NCBI GenBank assembly: GCA_964633715.1
Contig: CAZWHQ010000090.1
Coordinates: 1-8,773, forward strand
From: JAUWVG01 sp964633715
GTDB lineage: Bacteria; Acidobacteriota; Aminicenantia; Aminicenantales; Aminicenantaceae
DNA: 8,773 bases
Direction of reading: 5' to 3'
Positions 1 to 7,255 of this stretch are shown here, one piece after another (the stretch's first letter is position 1; the number at the start of each line of letters is the position of its first letter). The notes beneath the pieces were generated by a model. It made no database searches, was not told the DNA's origin, and was given only the letters and a program-made list of their open reading frames with translations. Made by a program: the position numbers and the translations under genes.

Positions 1-73
1 TCCTACGCCTTCTAGTGGATTTTTTCCAAAATGCCCCTTACTGTCTGAATTGCAGCCTGGAAGGCACAAAATA

Positions 74-102
74 TTGACACGTCTAGTGGCAATAAGTAAA
101 CT
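74..102 (+). promoter_or_regulatory. Candidate sigma70 promoter of the tricorn-like gene
   Basis: A perfect -35 box TTGACA (74-79) is followed after exactly 17 bp by TAAACT (97-102), which matches the -10 consensus at 4 of 6 positions. Transcription would begin near 109, giving a leader of about 39 nt to the ATG at 148. The ATG at 118 would sit only about 9 nt into that transcript. The spacer contains one of two TCTAGTGG copies in this leader. The call rests on sequence match alone. Confidence 0.5.
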
Positions 103-135
103 GTTTTCCTCACTATCATGAATTTTAATCTACTT

Positions 136-145
136 GGGAGGGGAG
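136..145 (+). promoter_or_regulatory. Ribosome binding site fixing the start at 148
   Basis: The purine run GGGAGGGGAG contains GGAGG at 137-141, six bases before the ATG at 148. The in-frame ATG at 118 has only pyrimidine-rich sequence before it (TTTTCCTCACTATC). The site therefore favours 148 as the start, which also places a standard signal peptide at the very N-terminus. Confidence 0.8.
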
Positions 146-147
146 TT

Positions 148-3100
148 ATGACTTCTAAAAAATTGTTTCTTATTTGTCTAGTTTCTTTAGCTCTTGTCGT
201 TTTTACCTCGATAAGCTCTGCGGATTTGATAAAATTTGCCAGATATCCGCATATATGCAATGGAAAAATTGCATTTACTTACCATGGAGATATCTGGGTC
301 GCCAATGAAGACGGATCGAATCCGTATCGGTTGACAGATCATGTGGCGAAGGATATCTTTCCGCGCTTTTCCCCTGACGGCCAATACATCGCCTTCTCGA
401 GTGACCGCATGGGAAACTATGATGTGTGGCTTATTCCGGTTTCGGGAGGGGAGGCCAAACAGCTGACTTTTCATACGACAGGGGATTCCATGTTGTACTG
501 GACTCCAAACGGAAAAAATATAATTTTTCAGACATCAAGAAAAGGAGCGTTTTACAGTCCTCTCTATAGGACTGATTTAGAGGGCGGACTCCCTGTTCCC
601 ATGGACATGGACTTCGGTTCGGCAGGAATGATGTCTCAGGACGGGACAAAAATTGCCTTTAACAGGCAGGGTTTTAGGTACTGGAGAAAACACTACAGAG
701 GAAACAACAACACAGACATCTGGATTCAGGATCTCAAGACAAAGGCTATTCAGCAGCTTACCGATGTCGACATCAAAGAATTTAGAACACATACGCAGGA
801 TGCATTTCCCATGTGGGGCAGCGATGGTTTGATATATTTCATGTCCGAACGGGATGATCTTTTCAACATTTGGAAAATATCACCTGAGGGAGGGGATCCG
901 ACACAGGTGACTTTTCATACAAAGGACGGAATTCAGTACCCCTCCATCAGTCCAGATGGAAAGACGATTGTTTATGAGAATGAGTTCGAACTCTGGAGAT
1001 ACGATATAGGCAAGGATCAACCCCAGAAAATTTCAGTCTCGATGGACTTCGATAATAAGGAAAATCTGATTGAATATATTCATGTGGATTCAAAAGCGGA
1101 TAATTATGCCCCTTCTTTGGATGGGAGGTATGTGGCCCTCGATTATCATGGTGAGATATTTATAGTGCCGACCAATCCCGAAGAGGGAGAAAAGACTCAG
1201 GTGACATCCTCTCCCCGGCGGGATTTGATTCAAAATTATTCTCCTGATGGGAAATATTTGAGTTATGTTTCCGATGAGTCTGGAGATTGGGAGATATGGA
1301 TTTATGATATATTGGCCGGAAAAAGCAAACAGTTGTCAGATAACGGAAACTCAAAAAGTGGATTACAATGGTCAAATGATTCTCAAAAATTAGCCTGGAC
1401 AGCATCCAATAAACTCTATGTCAGTTTTGTCGAGTCCGGTAAAACAGAAGAAATGGCCTATAATCAAGCCAACGGATTTCGTCTGCAGGGCTGGTCATTG
1501 GACGGAGGATGGCTTTTGTATTCACGTCCGGATGATGATTCCAATTATGACCTCTATCTCTTTAATACTGAAAATAAAAAGGAACATAATTTGACTCAAA
1601 ATCCCTTCAGAGATACAGCAGGTCGTTTGACTCTTGATAATAGATCCATGGTCTTTACTTCTAATAGGGATAATGGAGTCAGTCATCTTTTTGTGCTCCC
1701 ATTAGAACGATTGGCCGAAGATCCGGATGATCCGATTGTCAAAGAACGGATGAAGCAAAGCGAAACAAAAAAGGAGAAGACTGAAGCTTCTGAAATCCCC
1801 AGCTTGAAGGTAGATATTGAAGGCATAGATCGGCGAGCCGTGCAGATCACCAGAGGCGAAGAAGGTGTCGGTTCATTCTTTTTGTCCAGCGAAGGAAAAA
1901 AAGTCTATTTCACAAGCAGCGACAGCAAAGGTCCAGGGCTGTTTGTCATCGATCTCGATGGGAAAAACCGGAAAAATGTCAAGGAAGGTACATTCAGAAA
2001 CTTAAAAATGAGGGCAGACAGAAAATCTTTTCTTTTCACCAGGGATAACGAGATATATTTGATGCCGATTGCAGGACTAAAAGAAAAAAAAGCGACTTTT
2101 GAATTTTCAGTTACAGTTGATAAAAGAAAAGAATGGGAGCAAATTTTTGAGGAATGCTGGCGAGTGATGAAATACTATTTCTACGATGAGAATATGCATG
2201 GATATGATTGGGATGTCATAAGGGAGTCCTATAAGCCATTCCTCCCGTACGTCGGAAACAACCAGGATCTCTATGACCTGACCAACGAGATGATTGGAGA
2301 ATTAAATGCATCTCATACCGGTGTATCAGGCCCGACACGGGAGAGGCCGGAGACATACCGTTCAAAATTTCTCGGTTTTGAGATGGAGCCTGGCGATACC
2401 TATTACAGGATTAGCCATGTGTACTGGAATGGTCCTGCCGATAAAGAATGGATCGATCTCAATAAAGGGGATTATGTTTTGGGCATCGATGGACAAGACC
2501 TTAAATCAGGGGATAATTATTGGAACATTCTCAATCACTCATTGAATGATTATGTCTCTGTTAAAGTCAACTCTAAGCCTTCTCTTGAGGGTGCTAGAGA
2601 AGTGCGGATAAAGGCTGTCACGTCACTCAGAAATATTAAATACGAAGAATGGGTCAAGAGAAACAGAGATTATGTGGACAGCCTCACCAACAGAGAAATA
2701 GCCTATGTTCATATCCGGTCCATGAACCAGAGCAGCCTCCGGCGCTTTGAAAACGAAATCAATCAGTTCCACAACCGAAAAGGGATTGTTGTGGATATCC
2801 GCTATAACGGTGGGGGCAACACCGATCAACAGCTGCTGGATATTCTGGAGAGAAGACCCTATGAATACTGGAATAACCGCTGGGGCTCCCGTACGATGGG
2901 ACGGCGTCCCAGGCAGGCGATTGTCGGGCCTAAAGTGATGCTCATCAACTGGCGTTCGGCGTCTGACAGCGAGGTCACTCCAATGGGCTTCCGGGATTTA
3001 GGCCTTGGAAGGATTGTGGGAACACCAACCTATGGAGCGGTTATCGCGACAGGCAGCTACAGGCTGATCAATGGAGGAAGCATACGCAGACCGGGATCTC

Positions 3101-3276
3101 TTGTGGTCACCTATGACCCTTCAAAACCGAATAACTATGGAATCAATCTCGAAAACTACGGAGTTGCGCCTGATGTCTGGGCAGAAAACTCTCCCGATGA
3201 CGAACTCAAAGGATTTGACCGCGAACTTAAAGCCGCCGTGGATGAAGTGCTGCGAATGCTAAAAGAAAAGAAGTAA
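148..3276 (+). CDS. Exported tricorn-like serine protease (peptidase S41 family)
   Basis: This 1,042-residue protein has the full tricorn architecture. Residues 1-25 are a Sec signal peptide (basic start, hydrophobic core, SSA|D cleavage), so it should act in the periplasm or outside, unlike the cytosolic archaeal tricorn. Residues about 27-650 form beta-propeller repeats with SPDG signatures at 75-78, 268-271 and 365-368. A Lys/Glu-rich linker lies at about 522-561. A helical C1 domain (about 662-726) ends in the Ser722-His723 pair. A PDZ domain follows (about 735-825), then the C2 catalytic fold with DIRYNGGGN (883-891), the predicted nucleophile Ser939 in SASDSE, and Glu1002 in ENYGVAPD. 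These correspond to Ser745/His746, Ser965 and Glu1023 of Thermoplasma tricorn, so the enzyme is predicted active. Known tricorns trim oligopeptides; the substrate here is inferred. The start at 148 is preferred over 118 because of its ribosome binding site and signal peptide. Confidence 0.93.
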   Translation: MTSKKLFLICLVSLALVVFTSISSADLIKFARYPHICNGKIAFTYHGDIWVANEDGSNPYRLTDHVAKDIFPRFSPDGQYIAFSSDRMGNYDVWLIPVSGGEAKQLTFHTTGDSMLYWTPNGKNIIFQTSRKGAFYSPLYRTDLEGGLPVPMDMDFGSAGMMSQDGTKIAFNRQGFRYWRKHYRGNNNTDIWIQDLKTKAIQQLTDVDIKEFRTHTQDAFPMWGSDGLIYFMSERDDLFNIWKISPEGGDPTQVTFHTKDGIQYPSISPDGKTIVYENEFELWRYDIGKDQPQKISVSMDFDNKENLIEYIHVDSKADNYAPSLDGRYVALDYHGEIFIVPTNPEEGEKTQVTSSPRRDLIQNYSPDGKYLSYVSDESGDWEIWIYDILAGKSKQLSDNGNSKSGLQWSNDSQKLAWTASNKLYVSFVESGKTEEMAYNQANGFRLQGWSLDGGWLLYSRPDDDSNYDLYLFNTENKKEHNLTQNPFRDTAGRLTLDNRSMVFTSNRDNGVSHLFVLPLERLAEDPDDPIVKERMKQSETKKEKTEASEIPSLKVDIEGIDRRAVQITRGEEGVGSFFLSSEGKKVYFTSSDSKGPGLFVIDLDGKNRKNVKEGTFRNLKMRADRKSFLFTRDNEIYLMPIAGLKEKKATFEFSVTVDKRKEWEQIFEECWRVMKYYFYDENMHGYDWDVIRESYKPFLPYVGNNQDLYDLTNEMIGELNASHTGVSGPTRERPETYRSKFLGFEMEPGDTYYRISHVYWNGPADKEWIDLNKGDYVLGIDGQDLKSGDNYWNILNHSLNDYVSVKVNSKPSLEGAREVRIKAVTSLRNIKYEEWVKRNRDYVDSLTNREIAYVHIRSMNQSSLRRFENEINQFHNRKGIVVDIRYNGGGNTDQQLLDILERRPYEYWNNRWGSRTMGRRPRQAIVGPKVMLINWRSASDSEVTPMGFRDLGLGRIVGTPTYGAVIATGSYRLINGGSIRRPGSLVVTYDPSKPNNYGINLENYGVAPDVWAENSPDDELKGFDRELKAAVDEVLRMLKEKK

Positions 3277-3280
3277 GAGC

Positions 3281-3859
3281 TTATCGGTTTTTTAACAGGT
3301 CCGCTATTGTGCTTCCATCGGGGGTGCGGAAGTTTGGATTGATTTTATTCAATTCTTCCCAAACCTTTAGGGCCTCGTCTTGAAATCCGACATCGTAGTA
3401 GAGCACGACACCTTTATTAAAGCGGGCATGTTCGTGTTTTGGATCGAATTCCACAGCTTTATCAAAAGAGGAAATGGCTTCGGTTGGATTTCCTGCCCGG
3501 AGGTACATAACTCCAAGGTCTGTCCAGACGTTGGCATTGCTAGGATTTATCGATAAGTATTGAGTATAGGCACGGATGGCCTCCTGAGGTTTATTGGCAT
3601 CAAAATACAAATTTCCAAGCTGCATCCATGCTGTTGCATTGTTTGGATTGTCCTTCAGCTGCTGTTCTAAAGCAAACATCCGAGCTGAATCCTGGATTGG
3701 CGTATCCGCAGTTGGATTTTGTGCGAGTCCTCTTGAATCCAGATTAGAGGGAGTTGTAATTCTCCCGATAAAAAATCCGATCAGCAGGGCGATGAGTCCG
3801 ATGATGAGTGCCGTATTCAGAGAGACAGTTTTAATTTCCGCTTTTTTAACGTTTGTCAT
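3281..3859 (-). CDS. Membrane-anchored TPR protein
   Basis: This 192-residue protein begins with a short basic segment (MTNVKKAEIK) and one strong transmembrane helix (about 13-31). A polar linker and three tetratricopeptide repeats follow, at about 75-108, 109-142 and 143-176. Each repeat shows the pattern W/A-x2-LG-x2-Y-x8-A-x3-Y/F-x-A-x3-P, for example WMQLGNLYF with EAIRAYTQYL and WTDLGVMYL with EAISSFDKAV. The predicted topology is N-in, with the TPR domain in the periplasm acting as a protein-protein scaffold. The layout resembles the TPR parts of cytochrome c maturation factors (CcmI/NrfG type), but no other maturation gene is present, so that role is not assigned. A GGAGG at 3864-3868 precedes the ATG by four bases. 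Its stop codon lies 4 bp from that of the convergent protease gene, and it is divergent from the Asp-box propeller gene. Confidence 0.88.
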   Translation of the reverse strand: MTNVKKAEIKTVSLNTALIIGLIALLIGFFIGRITTPSNLDSRGLAQNPTADTPIQDSARMFALEQQLKDNPNNATAWMQLGNLYFDANKPQEAIRAYTQYLSINPSNANVWTDLGVMYLRAGNPTEAISSFDKAVEFDPKHEHARFNKGVVLYYDVGFQDEALKVWEELNKINPNFRTPDGSTIADLLKNR

Positions 3860-3897
3860 GAGGCCTCCAGATCAAAATAATCTCGGTATTATTGACT

Positions 3898-3911
3898 AAT
3901 ATTATAATATT
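3898..3911. promoter_or_regulatory. Perfect 14-bp palindrome over a leftward -10 box
   Basis: AATATTATAATATT is its own reverse complement. It contains TATAAT on the minus strand (3901-3906), which is a candidate -10 box for the TPR gene whose start is at 3859. No good -35 box is seen 16-18 bp further out, so this is either a weak or activator-dependent promoter or an AT-rich operator. It lies about 45 bp upstream of the divergent promoter at 3956-3984. Confidence 0.35.
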
Positions 3912-3955
3912 TCTCGTTATTATTCCACCCCCAATTCTAACTTCTCTATCTTATG

Positions 3956-3984
3956 TTGACCAATTTAAAGAATCTCGATAGAAT
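3956..3984 (+). promoter_or_regulatory. Sigma70 promoter of the Asp-box propeller gene
   Basis: TTGACC (3956-3961, 5 of 6 matches) and TAGAAT (3979-3984, 5 of 6) are separated by exactly 17 bp. Transcription would start near 3991, leaving a leader of about 40 nt with a GGGAG ribosome binding site at 4020-4024, eight bases before the ATG at 4033. It is one of the best promoter matches in the window and sits in a divergent intergenic region. Confidence 0.6.
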
Positions 3985-4032
3985 GCAAAAATTGAAACCG
4001 TGAGACATCTTTTGTTTATGGGAGATTTTTAA

Positions 4033-7000
4033 ATGAAAAAATCAATTTATGTTTTATTTGTCTTTTTATTTGCTCTTTGCTCATCGACAGCCCTGTTTGG
4101 GAGATCGGTCAAAGATGAATCCTCCAACGTTCTTATCGATCCTTCTCTATTTAATGGCCTAAAGTACCGAAATGTCGGCCCCTCCCGCGGTGGTCGCGTA
4201 ACGACGGTCACAGGCATTCCTTCCCAACCCGATACATTCTATATGGGTGCCTGTGGAGGAGGAGTCTGGAAGACAACCGATTACGGACAAAGCTGGGTCA
4301 ATGTTTCGGATGGCTTTTTTTCGACGGGTTCCATCGGCGCCATACGTGTGGCTCCTTCGGATCCGGAAATTGTCTATGTGGGTACAGGATCCGATGGGAT
4401 AAGAAGCAATGTCATCACAGGACGGGGTGTTTACAAGTCAGTCGATTCCGGAAAGACATGGACGTTCTTGGGCCTCCGTGAAGTTGGACAGATTGGAGCG
4501 GTAGAGATCCATCCCGGAAATCCGGATATCGTTTATGTCGCTGCATTGGGTCAGGCTTTTGGCCCCAATCCGGAGCGGGGAATTTATCGCACGTTAGATG
4601 GAGGGAAAACATGGGAGAAGGTCCTTTTTATCTCGGAGAAAACTGGAGGGATTGACCTGGAATTAGCTCCAGATAATCCCAATATCATATATGCTTCCCT
4701 CTGGCGGGGAGAACGGAAACCCTGGACCATTATCAGTGGCGGACATGAAGGTGGGATTTATAAATCCTCAGACGGCTGCACATCATGGAAACAGGTGAAA
4801 GCAGGACTGCCCTCGGGATTGCGTGGCAAAAGCGATCTGGCGGTCTCTCAAGCCGATCCCAGGCGTGTCTATGTACTTATGGAAGCACCGGAAGGGGAGG
4901 GGGGGCTCTACAGGTCGGATGATTATGGTGAGAATTTCCAGCTTATATCGACATTTGCACCGCTGCTGGATAGACCGTTTTACTACTGTAATCTTGATGC
5001 CGATCCCACAAACGCAAATATTTTGTACTCCAACTCCACCGGTTTTTATAAATCTGAAGATGGAGGGAATTCATGGAAGCGGCGCTCTACTCCTCATGGA
5101 GACAATCATGATATGTGGATCAATCCCAAAAATCCGGATATTTTTATCCAGTCAAACGATGGGGGAGCCAATGTCACACGGGATGGAGGTCAAACATGGT
5201 CCACGCAGAACAATCAACCCACGGCAGAACTCTATCAAGTGGCTGTGGATGATCAGTTTCTCTATTGGATCTATGCCGGACAGCAGGATAACTCCACAAT
5301 TATGGTCCCGAGTTTGCCGCCATACTCTCCTTCGGTTGGCCCCACAGGTTTCTGGCAGTCTATAGGCGGATGTGAAACCGGGCCCGCTGTCCCAAAACCC
5401 GGAAATCACAACATCGTTTACGCCAACTGCAAAGGACGTTTCGGACGATACAACAAACAAACCGGCCAGGAGCAACAGTACTATGTCGGAGCGGCCAACC
5501 TCTACAGCCACAATCCTAAAGACTTAAAATACCGCTTTCAACGTGTCTCTCCCATCCATGTCTCTCCTTTTGATCCAGATGTGGTCTATCATGCTTCTCA
5601 GTATCTTCACCGCACAACGGATGAAGGCGTCACCTGGGAGACAATTTCTCCCGACTTGACGGCTAATGAGTCGGATAAGCAGGTGATTTCTGGAACACCT
5701 ATCACCCGTGACATCACAGGAGAGGAATTCTACAGCACCATTTATGCCGTCCAGGAATCAACTCTGGAAAAAGGATTGATCTGGGTAGGGGCCAATGACG
5801 GACCTGTCCATGTGACTCGCGATAGTGGAAAAACCTGGAACGATGTGACACCATCCGATATGCCAACCGGAGGACGCATCCAAAATATCGAACCATCTCC
5901 ACACAAACCGAATAAGGCCTATTTTGCGGCCTACCGCTATCTTCTGGGCGATTGGGAACCCTATATATACAGGACAGAAGATTACGGAAATTCCTGGAAG
6001 AGGATAACGACAGGAAAAAATGGTATTCCTGATGATTCTCCAACGCGGGTTGTCAGAGAAGACCCGGATCGTGAAGGATTGCTCTATGCGGGCACGGAAT
6101 TCGGAATGTTTATTTCATTCGATGACGGAGAACACTGGCAGGAGTTTCAACTCAATCTTCCTGTGACTCCTGTCACGGACATCAAGGTTTATCGGGACGA
6201 TCTTGTCTTGTCCACTATGGGAAGATCTTTTTGGATTCTCGACAACATCACACCTCTTCATAAGATATCGGCAGACATGGTAAAAACAGACAATTTTCTT
6301 TTCAGACCGAGGGATGCCTACAGGATGAGGATTCGCGGTTCTCGAGGTTCTTCTTCCGGGCCTGAGTATATTTCCCCTGGAGTTATGTTTGATTATGCCC
6401 TTGGAGTTGAACCGCAGGAGGATATCGTATTCGAGATCCAAGATTCTAAAGGACAAAAAGTGCGCACTTTTTCCAGTGCTGCCGGTCAACCACGGTTGAA
6501 TAAATCGAAGGGGCTCAATCGATTTCTCTGGGATATGAGAGAAGAGCTGGTTGGGGAATCGCCTGAAGAACAAACCCGACGACCTAGCAGAGGACCCATG
6601 GTTGTACCAGGGACCTATTTGGCAAAAATCAGTATTGGGGAATGGAGTGAATCCGTTCAATTCGAGATTTTATTGGATCCCCGAGTTGCGGACGACGGAG
6701 TCTCTTTAGCTGATCTTGAAGAACAGGCAAATCTATACAGGGAGGTTTTGCTGCTGCAAAACAGGGCACGGAACACATCCACTCAGCTCGAAAATGAGCT
6801 GAAAATTCTGGTCTCAAAAACAGAAGGTGGCAAATCCCTGTCCAGCAAAGAGAAGACTTTAAGAGATGCGCTTGAGGAGATCAAAACAAAACTCACTACA
6901 TCGAGAGGCCGCTATCAGCAGCCGAAAATATTGGATCAGATCAGCTACCTATCCAGCATGCTTAACCGGGCTGACCAGAAACCCGGAAAGGATGCATATA

Positions 7001-7071
7001 TCCGATATGAAGAACTCAAAGAAGCTATTTCAATATGTGAGAAGGAACTCGCTGAAGCCCTCAATAAATAA
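4033..7071 (+). CDS. Exported Asp-box (BNR/sortilin-like) beta-propeller protein
   Basis: This 1,012-residue protein opens with a signal peptide (MKKSIYVLFV..., cleavage near residue 23; Cys16 lacks a proper lipobox). Eleven Asp-box motifs of the form S/T-x-D-x-G-x-x-W/F occur at 81-88, 136-143, 187-194, 245-252, 295-302, 341-348, 382-389, 528-535, 595-602, 648-655 and 695-702. They indicate one or two large propellers of the BNR/VPS10-sortilin type. Residues about 745-885 look like a beta-sandwich that includes LNRFLWDMR (828-836), a motif common near the end of this family. Residues about 890-1010 are charged and helical, possibly coiled-coil. Such proteins are often labelled glycosyl hydrolase or exo-sialidase. 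I do not see a sialidase FRIP motif, so a hydrolytic function is unproven and binding is equally possible. The next gene has its own promoter, so this is probably monocistronic. Confidence 0.88.
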   Translation: MKKSIYVLFVFLFALCSSTALFGRSVKDESSNVLIDPSLFNGLKYRNVGPSRGGRVTTVTGIPSQPDTFYMGACGGGVWKTTDYGQSWVNVSDGFFSTGSIGAIRVAPSDPEIVYVGTGSDGIRSNVITGRGVYKSVDSGKTWTFLGLREVGQIGAVEIHPGNPDIVYVAALGQAFGPNPERGIYRTLDGGKTWEKVLFISEKTGGIDLELAPDNPNIIYASLWRGERKPWTIISGGHEGGIYKSSDGCTSWKQVKAGLPSGLRGKSDLAVSQADPRRVYVLMEAPEGEGGLYRSDDYGENFQLISTFAPLLDRPFYYCNLDADPTNANILYSNSTGFYKSEDGGNSWKRRSTPHGDNHDMWINPKNPDIFIQSNDGGANVTRDGGQTWSTQNNQPTAELYQVAVDDQFLYWIYAGQQDNSTIMVPSLPPYSPSVGPTGFWQSIGGCETGPAVPKPGNHNIVYANCKGRFGRYNKQTGQEQQYYVGAANLYSHNPKDLKYRFQRVSPIHVSPFDPDVVYHASQYLHRTTDEGVTWETISPDLTANESDKQVISGTPITRDITGEEFYSTIYAVQESTLEKGLIWVGANDGPVHVTRDSGKTWNDVTPSDMPTGGRIQNIEPSPHKPNKAYFAAYRYLLGDWEPYIYRTEDYGNSWKRITTGKNGIPDDSPTRVVREDPDREGLLYAGTEFGMFISFDDGEHWQEFQLNLPVTPVTDIKVYRDDLVLSTMGRSFWILDNITPLHKISADMVKTDNFLFRPRDAYRMRIRGSRGSSSGPEYISPGVMFDYALGVEPQEDIVFEIQDSKGQKVRTFSSAAGQPRLNKSKGLNRFLWDMREELVGESPEEQTRRPSRGPMVVPGTYLAKISIGEWSESVQFEILLDPRVADDGVSLADLEEQANLYREVLLLQNRARNTSTQLENELKILVSKTEGGKSLSSKEKTLRDALEEIKTKLTTSRGRYQQPKILDQISYLSSMLNRADQKPGKDAYIRYEELKEAISICEKELAEALNK

Positions 7072-7125
7072 GATCAGGAATTTGAGATAAATTTCAAAAC
7101 AGAGAGAGAGGATTTATCTTGATCT
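7071..7125 (+). other. Imperfect inverted repeat after the propeller gene
   Basis: AGATCA (7071-7076) pairs with TGATCT (7120-7125), and AGATAAAT (7085-7092) pairs with ATTTATCT (7112-7119). The left arm carries an unpaired stretch (7077-7084) and the loop is 19 nt. It begins at the stop codon of the propeller gene and no T-run follows, so it is a poor intrinsic terminator. Its right arm contains the -35 box of the next promoter. It could be an mRNA 3'-end structure or chance in AT-rich DNA. Confidence 0.25.
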
Positions 7126-7179
7126 AAAATTTCAAAAGAGGTATAATTATTCAAAAGAAAGCAGTAATTGTTCAAATGA
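7093..7179 (+). repeat. Four TTCAAA-type short direct repeats around the helicase promoter
   Basis: TTCAAAACA (7093-7101), TTCAAAAGA (7131-7139), TTCAAAAGA (7150-7158) and TTCAAATGA (7171-7179) occur in the same orientation, with start-to-start distances of 38, 19 and 21 bp, close to two or four helical turns. The first two lie within a longer 11-bp repeat AAATTTCAAAA (7089-7099 and 7127-7137). The spacing suggests protein-binding sites on one DNA face, but the AT-rich sequence makes chance possible. Confidence 0.35.
7119..7147 (+). promoter_or_regulatory. Sigma70 promoter of the DEAD-box helicase gene
   Basis: TTGATC (7119-7124, 4 of 6 matches) and a perfect TATAAT (7142-7147) are spaced by exactly 17 bp. 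Transcription would begin near 7154, leaving a leader of about 100 nt before the ATG at 7256. TTCAAA-type repeats lie upstream of the -35, in the spacer, at the predicted start site and in the leader. Confidence 0.55.
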
Positions 7180-7255
7180 ATTGTTTAGCCCGCCAGGAAA
7201 ATAATTTCTTCTAACAATCACTCCTTCATATTTACATTAAAATTAAGGATACTAA

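Noticed and set aside
2..121. Rightward frame open from the window's left edge to a TGA at 119-121
   Set aside because: It is only 39 codons, its product is unrecognised, and it would run through the candidate promoter at 74-102. There is not enough to call a gene end.
118..147. Upstream in-frame ATG that would add ten residues to the tricorn-like protein
   Set aside because: It has no ribosome binding site, lies about 9 nt from the predicted transcript start, and would put a polar extension before a well-formed signal peptide. The ATG at 148 has GGAGG at good spacing.
4033..4105. Lipoprotein signal at Cys16 of the propeller protein
   Set aside because: The residues before the cysteine (L-F-A-L) place Leu at -1, where a lipobox needs Ala, Gly or Ser. 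A signal peptidase I site near residue 23 fits better.
4823..5365. 180-codon plus-strand frame inside the Asp-box propeller gene
   Set aside because: It is out of frame within a gene that has clear Asp boxes across the same stretch (residues 295-389). Its product is Met/Arg/Ile-rich without domain features.
6115..6660. 181-codon minus-strand frame opposite the propeller C-terminal region
   Set aside because: It is antisense to a coherent coding region, has no recognisable domain, and no promoter or ribosome binding site was seen.
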